A stretch of DNA of 64,000 nt from Streptomyces celluloflavus (lineage in GTDB: Bacteria > Actinomycetota > Actinomycetes > Streptomycetales > Streptomycetaceae), in contig JOEL01000006.1 of NCBI GenBank assembly GCA_000720995.1, positions 62,001 to 126,000 on the forward strand. The letters are read 5' to 3'. The position numbers and the translations under genes are program-made. The notes under the pieces were generated by a model. That model had not been told where the DNA came from. It worked only from the letters and a program-made list of their open reading frames with translations, and searched no databases. This document shows positions 26,233 to 34,212 of the stretch, piece after piece. Each line of letters starts with the position of its first letter. The stretch's first letter is position 1.

Positions 26233-27243
26233 ATGTCCCTCAAGGAACTCCTCCCCGGCAAGCTCGGCTACGGCACCGCCCCGCTCGGCAACATGTTCCG
26301 CGCGATCCCCGACCAGGAGGCCGCCGCCACCGTCGAGGCCGCCTGGCAGCAGGGCGTCCGCTACTACGACAGCGCCCCCTTCTACGGCGCCGGTCTCGCC
26401 GAGGAGCGCCTCGGCGAGGTCCTCTCCGCCAAGCCCCGCGACGAGTACGTGCTCTCCACCAAGGTCGGCCGCGTCATCCTTGAGGAGCTGGAGGAGGGTG
26501 CCCGCGAACTCGGCGAGAAGGGCGGCCTGTTCGAGCACGGCAACCCCCACAAGATGCTGCACGTCTGGACCGCCGAGGCCACCGAGCGCTCCATCGAGGA
26601 CAGCCTCAAGCGCCTGCGCACCGACCGCCTGGACATCGTCTGGGTCCACGACATCGCCCAGGACTTCCACGGCGACCAGTGGCTGGCCAAGTTCGAGGAG
26701 GCCCGCACCGGCGCCTTCCGGGTCCTGTCCCGCCTGCGCGACGAGGGCGTCATCGGGGCCTGGGGCCTCGGCGTCAACAAGACCGAGCCGATCGAGCTCA
26801 CCCTGTCCCTCGACGAGCCCCGCCCGGACGGCTTCCTCCTCGCCGGCCGCTACACCCTCCTCGACCACGGGCACGCCCTCCAGCGCCTGCTGCCGATGGC
26901 GCAGGAGCAGGGCGTCGGCATGGTCGTCGGCGGCCCCTACAGCTCCGGCATCCTCGCCGGCGGCACCCACTTCGAGTACCAGGAAGCCCCTGCGCACATC
27001 ATCGAGCGCGTCACCCGGCTCAAGGACCTGGCCGCGAAGCACGGCGTGAGCGTCAAGGCCGCCGCCCTGCAGTTCTCCCTCGCCCACCCGGTCACCGCCG
27101 CGGTCGTCGCCGGCGCCACCAAGCCCAGCCGCATCGCCGAGGACCAGGCGGCGCTCAACGAGACCGTCCCCGCCGCGTTCTGGCAGGAGCTGCGCGCCGC
27201 CGGCCTCGTCAGCCTGGCCGCCCCGCTGCCGTACGGCGTCTGA
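26233..27243 (+). CDS. Aldo/keto reductase (D-threo-aldose dehydrogenase-like)
   Basis: 336-residue aldo/keto reductase. YYDSAPFYGAGLAEERLG carries the Asp/Tyr pair, LSTKVGR the Lys and VWVHDI the His. C-terminal VVAGATKPSRIAED binds NAD(P). Closest in pattern to L-fucose/D-threo-aldose 1-dehydrogenase and pyridoxal-type reductases, though the real substrate is open. ATG at 26233 with AAAAGG upstream is preferred to a start 21 codons earlier, which lies too close to the promoter element. It shares the MarR-type element with the exporter gene. Confidence 0.9.
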   Translation: MSLKELLPGKLGYGTAPLGNMFRAIPDQEAAATVEAAWQQGVRYYDSAPFYGAGLAEERLGEVLSAKPRDEYVLSTKVGRVILEELEEGARELGEKGGLFEHGNPHKMLHVWTAEATERSIEDSLKRLRTDRLDIVWVHDIAQDFHGDQWLAKFEEARTGAFRVLSRLRDEGVIGAWGLGVNKTEPIELTLSLDEPRPDGFLLAGRYTLLDHGHALQRLLPMAQEQGVGMVVGGPYSSGILAGGTHFEYQEAPAHIIERVTRLKDLAAKHGVSVKAAALQFSLAHPVTAAVVAGATKPSRIAEDQAALNETVPAAFWQELRAAGLVSLAAPLPYGV

Positions 27244-27273
27244 ACCACCCCCGACCCGTCAGGAAATCCGATC

Positions 27274-27693
27274 ATGGCCTCCACCTCCGTCAGCCGCATC
27301 GTCCCCGCCTCCCCCGACAAGGCGTGGAACCTCATCGGCGGCTTCGACTCCCTCCCCGACCGGCTCCCGTACATACCCGAGAGCACCGCCCTCGAAGGCG
27401 GCCGCGTCCGCCGCCTGCGCAACCCCGAGGGCGGGATCATCATCGAGCGCCTCGTCGCCTTCAACGAGGCCGAGCGCCACTACAGCTACGCCATCCTGGA
27501 AGCCCCGTTCCCCGTCAACGGCTACGTCTCCACGATCCGCGTCCACGCCGTCCCCGGCCAGGAGAACGCCGCCGAGGTCCAGTGGTCCGGCCGCTTCAAC
27601 CCTGACGGCGCCACCGAGGACGAGGCCGTGGCCCTCTTCACCGCCATCTACCGCGACGGCCTCGGCGCCCTCCACACCACCCTCGCCGCCTGA
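27274..27693 (+). CDS. SRPBCC-family (polyketide cyclase-like) protein
   Basis: 139 residues with the helix-grip START/Bet v1 pattern: VSRIVPASPDKAWNLIGGFDSLPDRLPYIPESTALEGG, HYSYAILEAPFPVNGYVSTIRV and AEVQWSGRFNPDGATEDEAVALF. These proteins bind hydrophobic ligands and sometimes act as cyclases or hydrolases. It follows the aldo/keto reductase by 30 bp and precedes a hairpin, so it is the last gene of the island. Confidence 0.85.
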   Translation: MASTSVSRIVPASPDKAWNLIGGFDSLPDRLPYIPESTALEGGRVRRLRNPEGGIIIERLVAFNEAERHYSYAILEAPFPVNGYVSTIRVHAVPGQENAAEVQWSGRFNPDGATEDEAVALFTAIYRDGLGALHTTLAA

Positions 27694-27710
27694 GACCCCT
27701 TCCTCCTGCG

Positions 27711-27740
27711 AGCCCGGGTACGCCCCCGCGCACCCGGGCT
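27711..27740 (+). terminator. Terminator at end of MarR island
   Basis: Perfect 9-bp stem AGCCCGGGT/ACCCGGGCT (27711-27719, 27732-27740) with a 12-nt loop, 18 bases past the SRPBCC stop. Confidence 0.65.
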
Positions 27741-27902
27741 GCCGACTGGTTCCGGGCCCCGGCGGTCGTTCTCGGGCGGCTTGGGGGCGCACGGGACGTA
27801 CCAACTGACCGCCGTACGCGGCGACGCGATCGGCGGCCTGCTGCGGCCCGTCGTCCTGTCCGGCCGCCTCGACCGGCCCGGCCCGGCCCGGGAGAGCCAA
27901 CC

Positions 27903-28004
27903 ATGAGCCGGGACCGCATCCCGCCCGGGTGGCACCGCCTGAGTGGCCAAAAATGCGACGGGTTAGCATATGAGCGCCGCCTAGCTCGAAAGATAAATCT
28001 GTGA
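27903..28004 (+). CDS. Possible 33-residue leader ORF overlapping GAPDH start
   Basis: ATG with GGGAGAG six bases upstream opens 33 codons whose stop overlaps the GAPDH start in a GTGA arrangement. It contains Cys18 and a TTA codon (codon 21). The protein (begins MSRDRIPPGWHRL) matches nothing I know. The GAPDH gene itself has only a weak ribosome site, so translational coupling through this ORF is possible; equally the stretch could simply be promoter DNA. Confidence 0.3.
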   Translation: MSRDRIPPGWHRLSGQKCDGLAYERRLARKINL

Positions 28005-29449
28005 CTGTTGTCAACGAAGACTCATTCACCAACTGGAAGAACCGCGAGGAGATCGCGGAGTCGATGATCCCGATCATCGGGAAGCTGCACCGTGAGCGGG
28101 ACGTCACGGTCCTGCTGCACAGCCGCTCCCTGGTGAACAAGTCGGTGGTCAGCATCCTCAAGTGCCACCGATTCGCCCGGCAGATCGCCGGTGAGGAGCT
28201 CTCGGTCACCGAGACGCTGCCGTTCCTCCAGGCCCTCACCACGCTCGACCTGGGCCCGTCCCAGATCGACATCGGCATGCTCGCCGCGACGTACAAGGCC
28301 GACGACCGCGGTCTGTCGGTGGCGGAGTTCACCGCCGGGGCCGTCTCCGGTGCCACCGGCGCCAACAAGACCGAGCGCCGCGAGCCGCGCGATGTCGTCC
28401 TCTACGGGTTCGGCCGCATCGGCCGCCTCCTCGCCCGCCTGCTCATCGAGAAGGCCGGCTCCGGCAACGGCCTGCGGCTGCGCGCCATCGTCGTCCGCAA
28501 GGGCGCCGGTCAGGACCTCGTCAAGCGCGCCTCGCTGCTGCGCCGGGACTCCATCCACGGCCAGTTCCAGGGCACGATCACCGTCGACGAGGCCAGCGGC
28601 ACGATCATCGCCAACGGCAACGAGATCAAGGTGATCTACTCCGACGATCCGACGTCGGTGGACTACCCGGCGTACGGCATCAAGGACGCCATCCTCATCG
28701 ACAACACCGGCAAGTGGCGCGACCGCGAGGGCCTGTCGAAGCATCTGGGCCCCGGTATCGCCAAGGTCGTCCTGACCGCACCGGGCAAGGGCGACGTCCC
28801 CAATGTCGTCCACGGCGTCAACCACGACATGATCAAGCCGGACGAGCAGATCCTGTCCTGCGCGTCCTGCACCACCAACGCGATCGTCCCGCCGCTGAAG
28901 GCGATGGCGGACGAGTACGGCGTCCTGCGCGGCCACGTGGAGACCGTCCACTCGTTCACCAACGACCAGAACCTGCTGGACAATTACCACAATTCCGACC
29001 GCCGCGGCCGCTCGGCGCCGCTCAACATGGTCATCACCGAGACCGGTGCCGCCTCCGCCGTCGCCAAGGCGCTGCCCGACCTCGACGCACCGATCACCGG
29101 CAGCTCGATCCGCGTCCCGGTGCCGGACGTCTCCATCGCGATCCTCAGCCTGCGGCTCGGCCGCGAGACCACCCGCGAGGAGGTCCTCGACTACCTCCGC
29201 AATGTGTCGCTGACCTCGCCGCTCAAGCGCCAGATCGACTTCATCAGCGCCCCCGACGCGGTCTCCAGCGACTTCATCGGCTCGCGCCACGCCTCCATCG
29301 TCGACGCCGGCGCCACCAAGGTCGACGGCGACAACGCGATCCTCTACCTCTGGTACGACAACGAGTTCGGCTACTCCTGCCAGGTCATCCGCGTCGTCCA
29401 GCACGTCTCCGGGGTGGAGTACCCGACCTACCCGACCCCGGTGGTCTGA
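28001..29449 (+). CDS. gap: Glyceraldehyde-3-phosphate dehydrogenase, long actinobacterial form
   Basis: 482 residues. About 125 N-terminal residues with no counterpart in ordinary GAPDH (NREEIAESMIPIIGKLHRER...) precede a full catalytic region: NAD-binding YGFGRIGRLLARLL, active-site SCASCTTNA with Cys290, the inorganic-phosphate region and WYDNEFGYSCQV. It interconverts glyceraldehyde 3-phosphate and 1,3-bisphosphoglycerate. This long form is a known second GAPDH type in Streptomyces and probably serves a gluconeogenic or specialised role. GTG start with only a weak GAAAG upstream. A hairpin follows the stop. Confidence 0.93.
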   Translation: MTVVNEDSFTNWKNREEIAESMIPIIGKLHRERDVTVLLHSRSLVNKSVVSILKCHRFARQIAGEELSVTETLPFLQALTTLDLGPSQIDIGMLAATYKADDRGLSVAEFTAGAVSGATGANKTERREPRDVVLYGFGRIGRLLARLLIEKAGSGNGLRLRAIVVRKGAGQDLVKRASLLRRDSIHGQFQGTITVDEASGTIIANGNEIKVIYSDDPTSVDYPAYGIKDAILIDNTGKWRDREGLSKHLGPGIAKVVLTAPGKGDVPNVVHGVNHDMIKPDEQILSCASCTTNAIVPPLKAMADEYGVLRGHVETVHSFTNDQNLLDNYHNSDRRGRSAPLNMVITETGAASAVAKALPDLDAPITGSSIRVPVPDVSIAILSLRLGRETTREEVLDYLRNVSLTSPLKRQIDFISAPDAVSSDFIGSRHASIVDAGATKVDGDNAILYLWYDNEFGYSCQVIRVVQHVSGVEYPTYPTPVV

Positions 29450-29814
29450 CCCGTACCGGCGAACCGTCCGGCCGCCGGCACTCACCGGCGACCGGACCCC
29501 GGCAGCCCGCGCCCCTCGACCGCCCCGCCAGGGGCACCACGGGCGGCGCGGCAGCCGGCGCCGCGCGGCGACTCGGTCCACGCCCCCCGGACGCGGTGCC
29601 GCAGCTCAGCGCTCGCTGGCCCGGGGCTTGAGCCGCACCGAAGCAGCCGCTCCGCCTCGTCCTCCACCGCCCTCGTCCGGCCCCGCCCGGGTCAGCGGTG
29701 CCGCCAGGTGCTGGCGGTCGATTCCGGCTGCGGCGCCAGGTGTTTCAGCCGACGGTACGAGCCATGGCCGGAGTCCCTGCTCGGCCAGTCCCAGCTCGGT
29801 AATTCCCCGCTCGG
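29450..29814. other. Gene-free stretch
   Basis: 365 bp between GAPDH and the alpha/beta hydrolase gene. Apart from the GAPDH terminator I see no supported gene; open frames here lack ribosome sites and recognisable protein patterns. Confidence 0.55.
29466..29497 (+). terminator. Terminator after GAPDH
   Basis: 13-bp stem with one mismatch (29466-29478 with 29485-29497) and 6-nt loop, 16 bases past the stop. Confidence 0.6.
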
Positions 29815-30519
29815 TCAGTCGCGGGACGCCGCCCCGTCGAGGAGACGGGCGAGCTCGGCCGGTTTGGTGAACATCGGCCAGTGGCCGGAGTCGATGTCGG
29901 CGAACTCGACGTGCTTGACCCGGCTCAGTTCCGGCGCCTCGCCGGCGGTGATCCATTCGCGCGCCTGCTCCGGGGTGAACTCCGGGCAGACGACCAGGAC
30001 CGGAACGTCGTAGCGGCGCCGGTCCGTCAGCCGGACCACGCCTCTGGCCACCTGCTCGGGGACGGGGACGGCACCGGCTGCGATGCGCCGGCGGAGTTCC
30101 TCGTCGAGGTCGGCGCTGTCCGCACCCTCGAACGGGCCCCAGCCGGGGAACGGCATGGCGCCGTCGCGTATGTCGAAGAAGTCGGCGTACCGCTGGCCGT
30201 CCTCGTGGGGGAAGCCGCCGATCAGCGCCAGTTCGGCCACCCGTTCCGGGCGCGCGTCAGCGGCCAGCCAGCCGAGGGTGCAGGCGGCTGAGTGCGCCAC
30301 GAGCATGGGCTTCTCCGCCGTCGCGTCGACGGCGGCGAGGACTGCCGCCACCTGCTCGTCGAGCGTGGCGGACGAGCGTCCGTCGCCCTGGCCCGGCAGG
30401 GTCACCGGCCGCGGGCGATGCCCGAGCGCCTCAAGGGCTGGTGTCACCTCGTCCCAGGCAGTGCCGTCCAGCCACAGGCCGCCGATGAGCAGGATTTCCA
30501 CAGTGAGATCCACTTCCAT
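29815..30519 (-). CDS. Alpha/beta-fold hydrolase
   Basis: 234 residues. LIGGLWLDGTAWDEV near the start carries the oxyanion turn; LVAHSAACTLGWLAA holds the nucleophile elbow, here H-S-A-A rather than the usual GxSxG; a C-terminal His lies in DIDSGHWPMF. Substrate unknown; esterase or lactonase activity is the safest guess. Start uncertain: ATG at 30519 is listed, but GTG at 30501 (giving VEILLIGG) has a better-spaced GGA. It is divergent from a WYL regulator, 135 bp apart, which probably controls it. Confidence 0.83.
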   Translation of the reverse strand: MEVDLTVEILLIGGLWLDGTAWDEVTPALEALGHRPRPVTLPGQGDGRSSATLDEQVAAVLAAVDATAEKPMLVAHSAACTLGWLAADARPERVAELALIGGFPHEDGQRYADFFDIRDGAMPFPGWGPFEGADSADLDEELRRRIAAGAVPVPEQVARGVVRLTDRRRYDVPVLVVCPEFTPEQAREWITAGEAPELSRVKHVEFADIDSGHWPMFTKPAELARLLDGAASRD

Positions 30520-30654
30520 ATCGAGGGTGGGGCAGAAACGGCCGAGAGCGTCGTGCGGTGGACGCGGCCTGCCCGACCGGGCGTGCACCCATGCTAGGAG
30601 CGATTCCGGACGATCTGCTTCCTGATTACCTGCCAGCTGCCTACGCTGTCCGAC

Positions 30655-31644
30655 GTGCAGACCGGAACGAGCCCCACAGCGCGCGCACTGCGCACCCTCG
30701 AGATCCTGCGGACCCGCCCCGGCACGACGGCCGAGCAACTCGCGGAGAAGCTCGGGGTGACCGATCGCGCCGCACGTCGCTACGTCGCGATCCTGCGGGA
30801 GGCCGGCATCCCCGTGGACTCGGTGCGCGGCCCGCACGGCGGCTACCAGTTGCGGCGCGGGACCCGCCTGCCTCCGGTGACCTTCACCCAGAGCGAAGCG
30901 CTCGGCCTGGTCATGGCGGTGCTCGACGGCAGGCCCGCCGCCACCGATCCCGGGGACCTCGTCGGCTCCGCCCTCGGCAAGGTCATCCACGCGCTGCCCG
31001 AGGGGATCGGGCGTCAGGCGGCCGCGCTGCGCGAGCATGCCGCCGCCGCGCCCGATCCGGGTGCGGCCTACGCCGACCCCGCCGTCACGAGCGCCCTGGT
31101 GGACGTGATCGCGTACTGGCGGCGCGTGGTGATCACCTACCGGAGCGAGGCCGGCAACCAGTGGCAGGAGGAGGTGGACCCGTGGGCGGTCGTCGTACGC
31201 CGGGCGCGCTGGTACCTGCTCTGCCATTCCCATCGTGCGAACGCCGTGCGCACCTACCGGATCGATCGCGTACTGGCGGCCGAGGAGACCGCGGTCGGGT
31301 TCCGGCTGCCGGAGGGCCTCGACCCGGTCGCGGTGCTGGAGGAGAACCTGGGCACCGGATGGGCCTATCCCACGCGAGTGCTCTTCGACGCACCCGTGGA
31401 GCGGGTCGCTCCATGGGCCGGGCCGTCGATGGGACAGCTCGAACCGGTGGGGGTGACGGGAGAACGCTGCGTCCTCGTCGGCAGCACCCGCAACCCGGCG
31501 ATGTACGCGCAGGAGTGGCTGGCAGCGGTCCCGTTCGTCTTCCATGTCGAGGGCGGAACGGAGCTCCGGGACGCGGTCGCCACCCTGGCGTCCCGTCTCG
31601 GCACGGCCGTATCCGGACCGGCCTCGGGGGCGGGACAGGGGTGA
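30655..31644 (+). CDS. YafY-type HTH/WYL-domain transcriptional regulator
   Basis: 329 residues. N-terminal HTH_11 domain (ALRTLEILRTRPGTTAEQLAEKLGVTDRAARRYVAIL) with a wing PHGGYQL, then a WYL domain in the form RARWYLLCHSHRANAVRTYRIDRVLAA, and a C-terminal WCX extension. WYL domains sense ligands, often nucleic acids or nucleotides, and these proteins usually regulate a divergent neighbour; here that is the alpha/beta hydrolase. GTG start; no strong ribosome site is apparent, so the message may have a very short leader. Confidence 0.9.
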   Translation: MQTGTSPTARALRTLEILRTRPGTTAEQLAEKLGVTDRAARRYVAILREAGIPVDSVRGPHGGYQLRRGTRLPPVTFTQSEALGLVMAVLDGRPAATDPGDLVGSALGKVIHALPEGIGRQAAALREHAAAAPDPGAAYADPAVTSALVDVIAYWRRVVITYRSEAGNQWQEEVDPWAVVVRRARWYLLCHSHRANAVRTYRIDRVLAAEETAVGFRLPEGLDPVAVLEENLGTGWAYPTRVLFDAPVERVAPWAGPSMGQLEPVGVTGERCVLVGSTRNPAMYAQEWLAAVPFVFHVEGGTELRDAVATLASRLGTAVSGPASGAGQG

Positions 31645-31697
31645 CTCCGGGGCGCCGATGACGAGTCCCCGGCAGCGGCCGGCCTCGGCCGGGCCCT

Positions 31698-31800
31698 TCA
31701 GTCTTCGCCCTTCACCTCGTCGTACGGGCGCCGGCATCCCTCGCAGTACACCTCCAGTGCGTCAACGCGCTGACCCGCGGTCGTCTTGAAGCTGCCCGGA
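31698..31800 (-). pseudogene. C-terminal fragment of a Cys-containing protein
   Basis: The minus frame reads GQRVDALEVYCEGCRRPYDE and ends with KGED before a TGA. The CxxC ending resembles short zinc-ribbon-like hypothetical proteins I associate with Streptomyces genomes, but the N-terminal part is absent. It is joined to the MazG fragment, so both are remnants. Confidence 0.4.
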
Positions 31801-31825
31801 AGTCGGCGATGCTCGCGATGCGCGG

Positions 31826-31936
31826 CTCCTCCTGGATCTTCAGCAGTTGCAGAAGGATGCGCTGTTCGCGAGGGAGCGTGGAGTGGTCCTCCAGGCGGCC
31901 GGCAAGGCGGGCGATCGTCTGCCAGGTATCAGTCAC
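31826..31936 (-). pseudogene. MazG-like protein, N-terminal fragment
   Basis: GTG start followed by 37 residues, MTDTWQTIARLAGRLEDHST and LPREQRILLQLLKIQEE, that match the beginning of Streptomyces MazG-like nucleotide pyrophosphohydrolases. Right after KIQEE, where the family continues into its acidic metal site, the sequence switches to unrelated DNA. Without the catalytic helices it cannot work. The fusion junction with the fragment at 31698-31800 indicates a deletion. Confidence 0.6.
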
Positions 31937-32042
31937 GTGTGTCTCGATTCCGTTTTGTGCGGTCGGGGTTCAAGTGCTCAGGGGGAACGTGAGCGTCATC
32001 GGGGAGCGGCCGGTCGTTTGGCTGCGTGAGGCCACCGGCTGC

Positions 32043-32270
32043 CTACCGGTCCTCGGCGAGGGCCACGAGCTCAGCGAACAAGCCGCCGACATGGGCCAGT
32101 TCTTCGTACCCGCCCTGCTCGATAACGCGCCCCTCGTGCACAACAAGGATTCGGTCGGCGAGACGGGTGTCTTCGAGCTGGTGTGTCACCACGATTGATT
32201 GTCATGTGCTCGGCGGCGATCCGTTTGGTCTCCAGGAAGATCTGGTGCTCGCCCCGCGGGTCAAGGGTTG
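32043..32270 (-). pseudogene. ABC transporter ATPase, C-terminal fragment with frameshift
   Basis: On the minus strand LDPRGEHQIFLETKRIAAEH (after Walker B/D-loop) is followed, in another frame, by IVVTHQLEDTRLADRILVVH with the H-loop His and a normal C-terminus ending AELVALAEDR. The frames are separated by a tandem 4-bp duplication (AATCAATC, about 32192-32199); removing one copy restores MTIVVTHQ. Walker A and the signature motif are missing upstream. So it is both truncated and frameshifted. Confidence 0.7.
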
Positions 32271-32517
32271 TCCATAGCCGTCAAGTATCCGTCCGCGTCG
32301 GATGGCACGGCTGCCCCAAGGCACGTTCGGCACAACCCCGGTCAGCGGGTGGAAAATTGGTTGAGCCTCGTATGGCCATGTGACAGGCTCGCCAGCCTTG
32401 ACCGTGATCACCAAGTTGCACGACGACGGGGTGGACATCGATGCATCCCTGGTGACACGTCCGCTCTCCACGCGGCGATGACATCCGGGGTTTCGGTGAA
32501 CAGCACGTGGAGGACTG
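32271..32517. other. Unassigned remnant DNA
   Basis: About 250 bp of lower-GC sequence between the ABC fragment and the VOC gene. Short frames on both strands resemble no family I can name. Probably part of the same degraded region. Confidence 0.4.
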
Positions 32518-32952
32518 ATGGCATCCATCAAGCAGTTGCAAGTCACCTTCGACTGCGCAGAACCTGAGCGCGTCGCTCGCTTCTGGTGCGAGGTGTTGGG
32601 GTACGTCGTACCGCCGCCACCGGAGGGGTTCACCACGTGGGACGATTTCAAGCGCTCGCAGCCGCCTGAGCAGCGGGATTCATGGTTCACCTGCAGTGAT
32701 CCCTCAGGTGTGGGCCCGCGACTGTACTTCCAGCGCGTCCCCGAGGGGAAGACCGCCAAGAACCGGCTGCATCTCGATGTGCGGGTCGGCACCGGGCTCG
32801 TGGGTGAAGAGCGCCTCGCCACACTCCAGGCCGAGTGCGCACGACTGGTCGCGCTCGGCGCCGTACACGTGCAAACGCTGCTCGCCGATGGCACCAACGA
32901 GTCGTGCATCCCGATGCAGGACATCGAGGGCAACGAGTTCTGTATCGACTGA
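32518..32952 (+). CDS. VOC/glyoxalase-like protein
   Basis: 144 residues, glyoxalase-like (Glyoxalase_6) pattern: QLQVTFDCAEPERVARFWCEVLGY, then RLYFQRVPEGKTAKNRLHLDVRV and MQDIEGNEFCID. Function unknown; this group is common in actinobacteria. It looks intact, with GGAGG five bases before the ATG, although it is surrounded by gene fragments. Codon usage is a little less GC-biased than the neighbours, consistent with transfer. Confidence 0.85.
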   Translation: MASIKQLQVTFDCAEPERVARFWCEVLGYVVPPPPEGFTTWDDFKRSQPPEQRDSWFTCSDPSGVGPRLYFQRVPEGKTAKNRLHLDVRVGTGLVGEERLATLQAECARLVALGAVHVQTLLADGTNESCIPMQDIEGNEFCID

Positions 32953-33026
32953 GAGCCGCGAACGCGTCCTCGTTCTGTCCCCATGGGCCCCGGACGAAGA
33001 ACCGTCCCCGACCTATCAGGGCGTGC

Positions 33027-33220
33027 GCGGTTCGGACGAGGCGACGCAGCCGGCCGTTGAGCTGTTCGAACACGCCGTCCTTCTGCAGGCGGGCGAAGCA
33101 GCCGTACACGGTCTGGTGCGGCGGGTAGTCGTGTGGGAGGTAGCGCCAGGGGATGCCGGTGCGGTCGACGTACAGGATCGCGTCGGGCAGGTCACGCAGG
33201 TCGTGCTCGGGTGGGCGGCC
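33027..33220 (-). pseudogene. IS5-family transposase fragment
   Basis: The minus frame gives PEHDLRDLPDAILYVDRTGI, PWRYLPHDYPPHQTVYGCFA and RLQKDGVFEQLNGRLRRLVR, the conserved N-terminal region of a Streptomyces IS5-type transposase. The start, the DDE catalytic core and terminal repeats are missing. It marks a past insertion in this degraded region. Confidence 0.75.
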
Positions 33221-33316
33221 GAAGGGCTTGCATCTGCCGCCCGAAGTGCCGGACAAGCGCTGCTGCTGAAGGTGAGCGAAGCCACTCGCGCGATGCCCCG
33301 TGACACAATTCCGCGC

Positions 33317-33829
33317 ATGAACGATTCGGCCACGTCGGCCATGGCCCGGGAGGTGCGTCGACGATGGCGTGACCGGGAGGCGCCCGACGGGGACTTCATC
33401 GTGTTCGCCGACGGCTCGCTCACTGTGATGGATCTGCTGCGTATGCAGCCGCCCGACCGGCTCGACGATCCGCGGGCCGAGAGCTGGCACTGGACCGAGG
33501 CCCTGCGCGCCACCGAATGGAGTACCGACAACTGGGTGGAGGTCGACTCCGCGCTCGCCACGCACACCTACGAGGGAAGCCGCGCCTGGGCGGGAGAGTC
33601 CGCCCAGCACGGATCCATCGGCTGGGTCGCGCTGACCCGGGACGACGACGAGAGCACCCTGGAATGGCTCGCCGTCTCCGCCTGGTCCAATCCGTTCCAC
33701 CAAGTCACCCTGGACGGCGCCGCGGTGACCGCGGGCAGCACCTCCGGCCGGATCTGGACCTTCCCTCGGAACGCGCCCCAGAAAGTAAGGATCACCAATG
33801 ATCCGGCCTACCCGGGCCGTCGCCGCTGA
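33317..33829 (+). CDS. Uncharacterised protein
   Basis: 170 residues, soluble, Trp-rich and acidic (SWHWTEALRATEWSTDNWVE, WVALTRDDDESTLEWLAVSAWSNPFHQV). I recognise no domain. The pattern of a short query-like domain with many Trp is reminiscent of small actinobacterial hypothetical proteins. ATG at 33317 is listed; another ATG eight codons upstream is possible. No ribosome site is evident, but CACAAT seven bases before the ATG could be a -10 box for a leaderless message. Confidence 0.55.
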   Translation: MNDSATSAMAREVRRRWRDREAPDGDFIVFADGSLTVMDLLRMQPPDRLDDPRAESWHWTEALRATEWSTDNWVEVDSALATHTYEGSRAWAGESAQHGSIGWVALTRDDDESTLEWLAVSAWSNPFHQVTLDGAAVTAGSTSGRIWTFPRNAPQKVRITNDPAYPGRRR

Positions 33830-34212
33830 GCGCACCGCCTTCCCCACGATGACCGTCCTCGTGCTGTGTCGATGTGCCGTCAGGCAGCCACCCGGGGGCG
33901 GCCTCGCCCCAGCCTCGTAGCAGTCCGTAACACCAACAGCGCCAACGCCTCCGCGATCGGGCCGGCACAGTGTGTTCGGACGATGTCACCCTTGGGGCCA
34001 AGGTCATGAAGCACATCGACTCGGCCAACAAGGCGGTCGTCGACTCGACACTGCCGCACGCGACAGAGGACCTGGTGTCGGCGTACACGGGTAGGTGCTC
34101 AGCCGCGTCCTGCTGAACGTGCTCACCTGCCGCTTCGGCGGGAGCCTTCACTCACCGTGCGGTTGCCCGACGGTGAGTGGCGCGGATCAGTGCGGGGCCG
34201 CCGGGGGCGGTC
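33830..34212. other. Gene-free stretch with possible coding remnant
   Basis: 383 bp. A plus-strand frame at about 33985-34093 reads AKVMKHIDSANKAVVDSTLP and continues to SAYTG with protein-like composition but has no start, ribosome site or recognised family; probably a remnant. Nothing else is supported. Confidence 0.4.
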
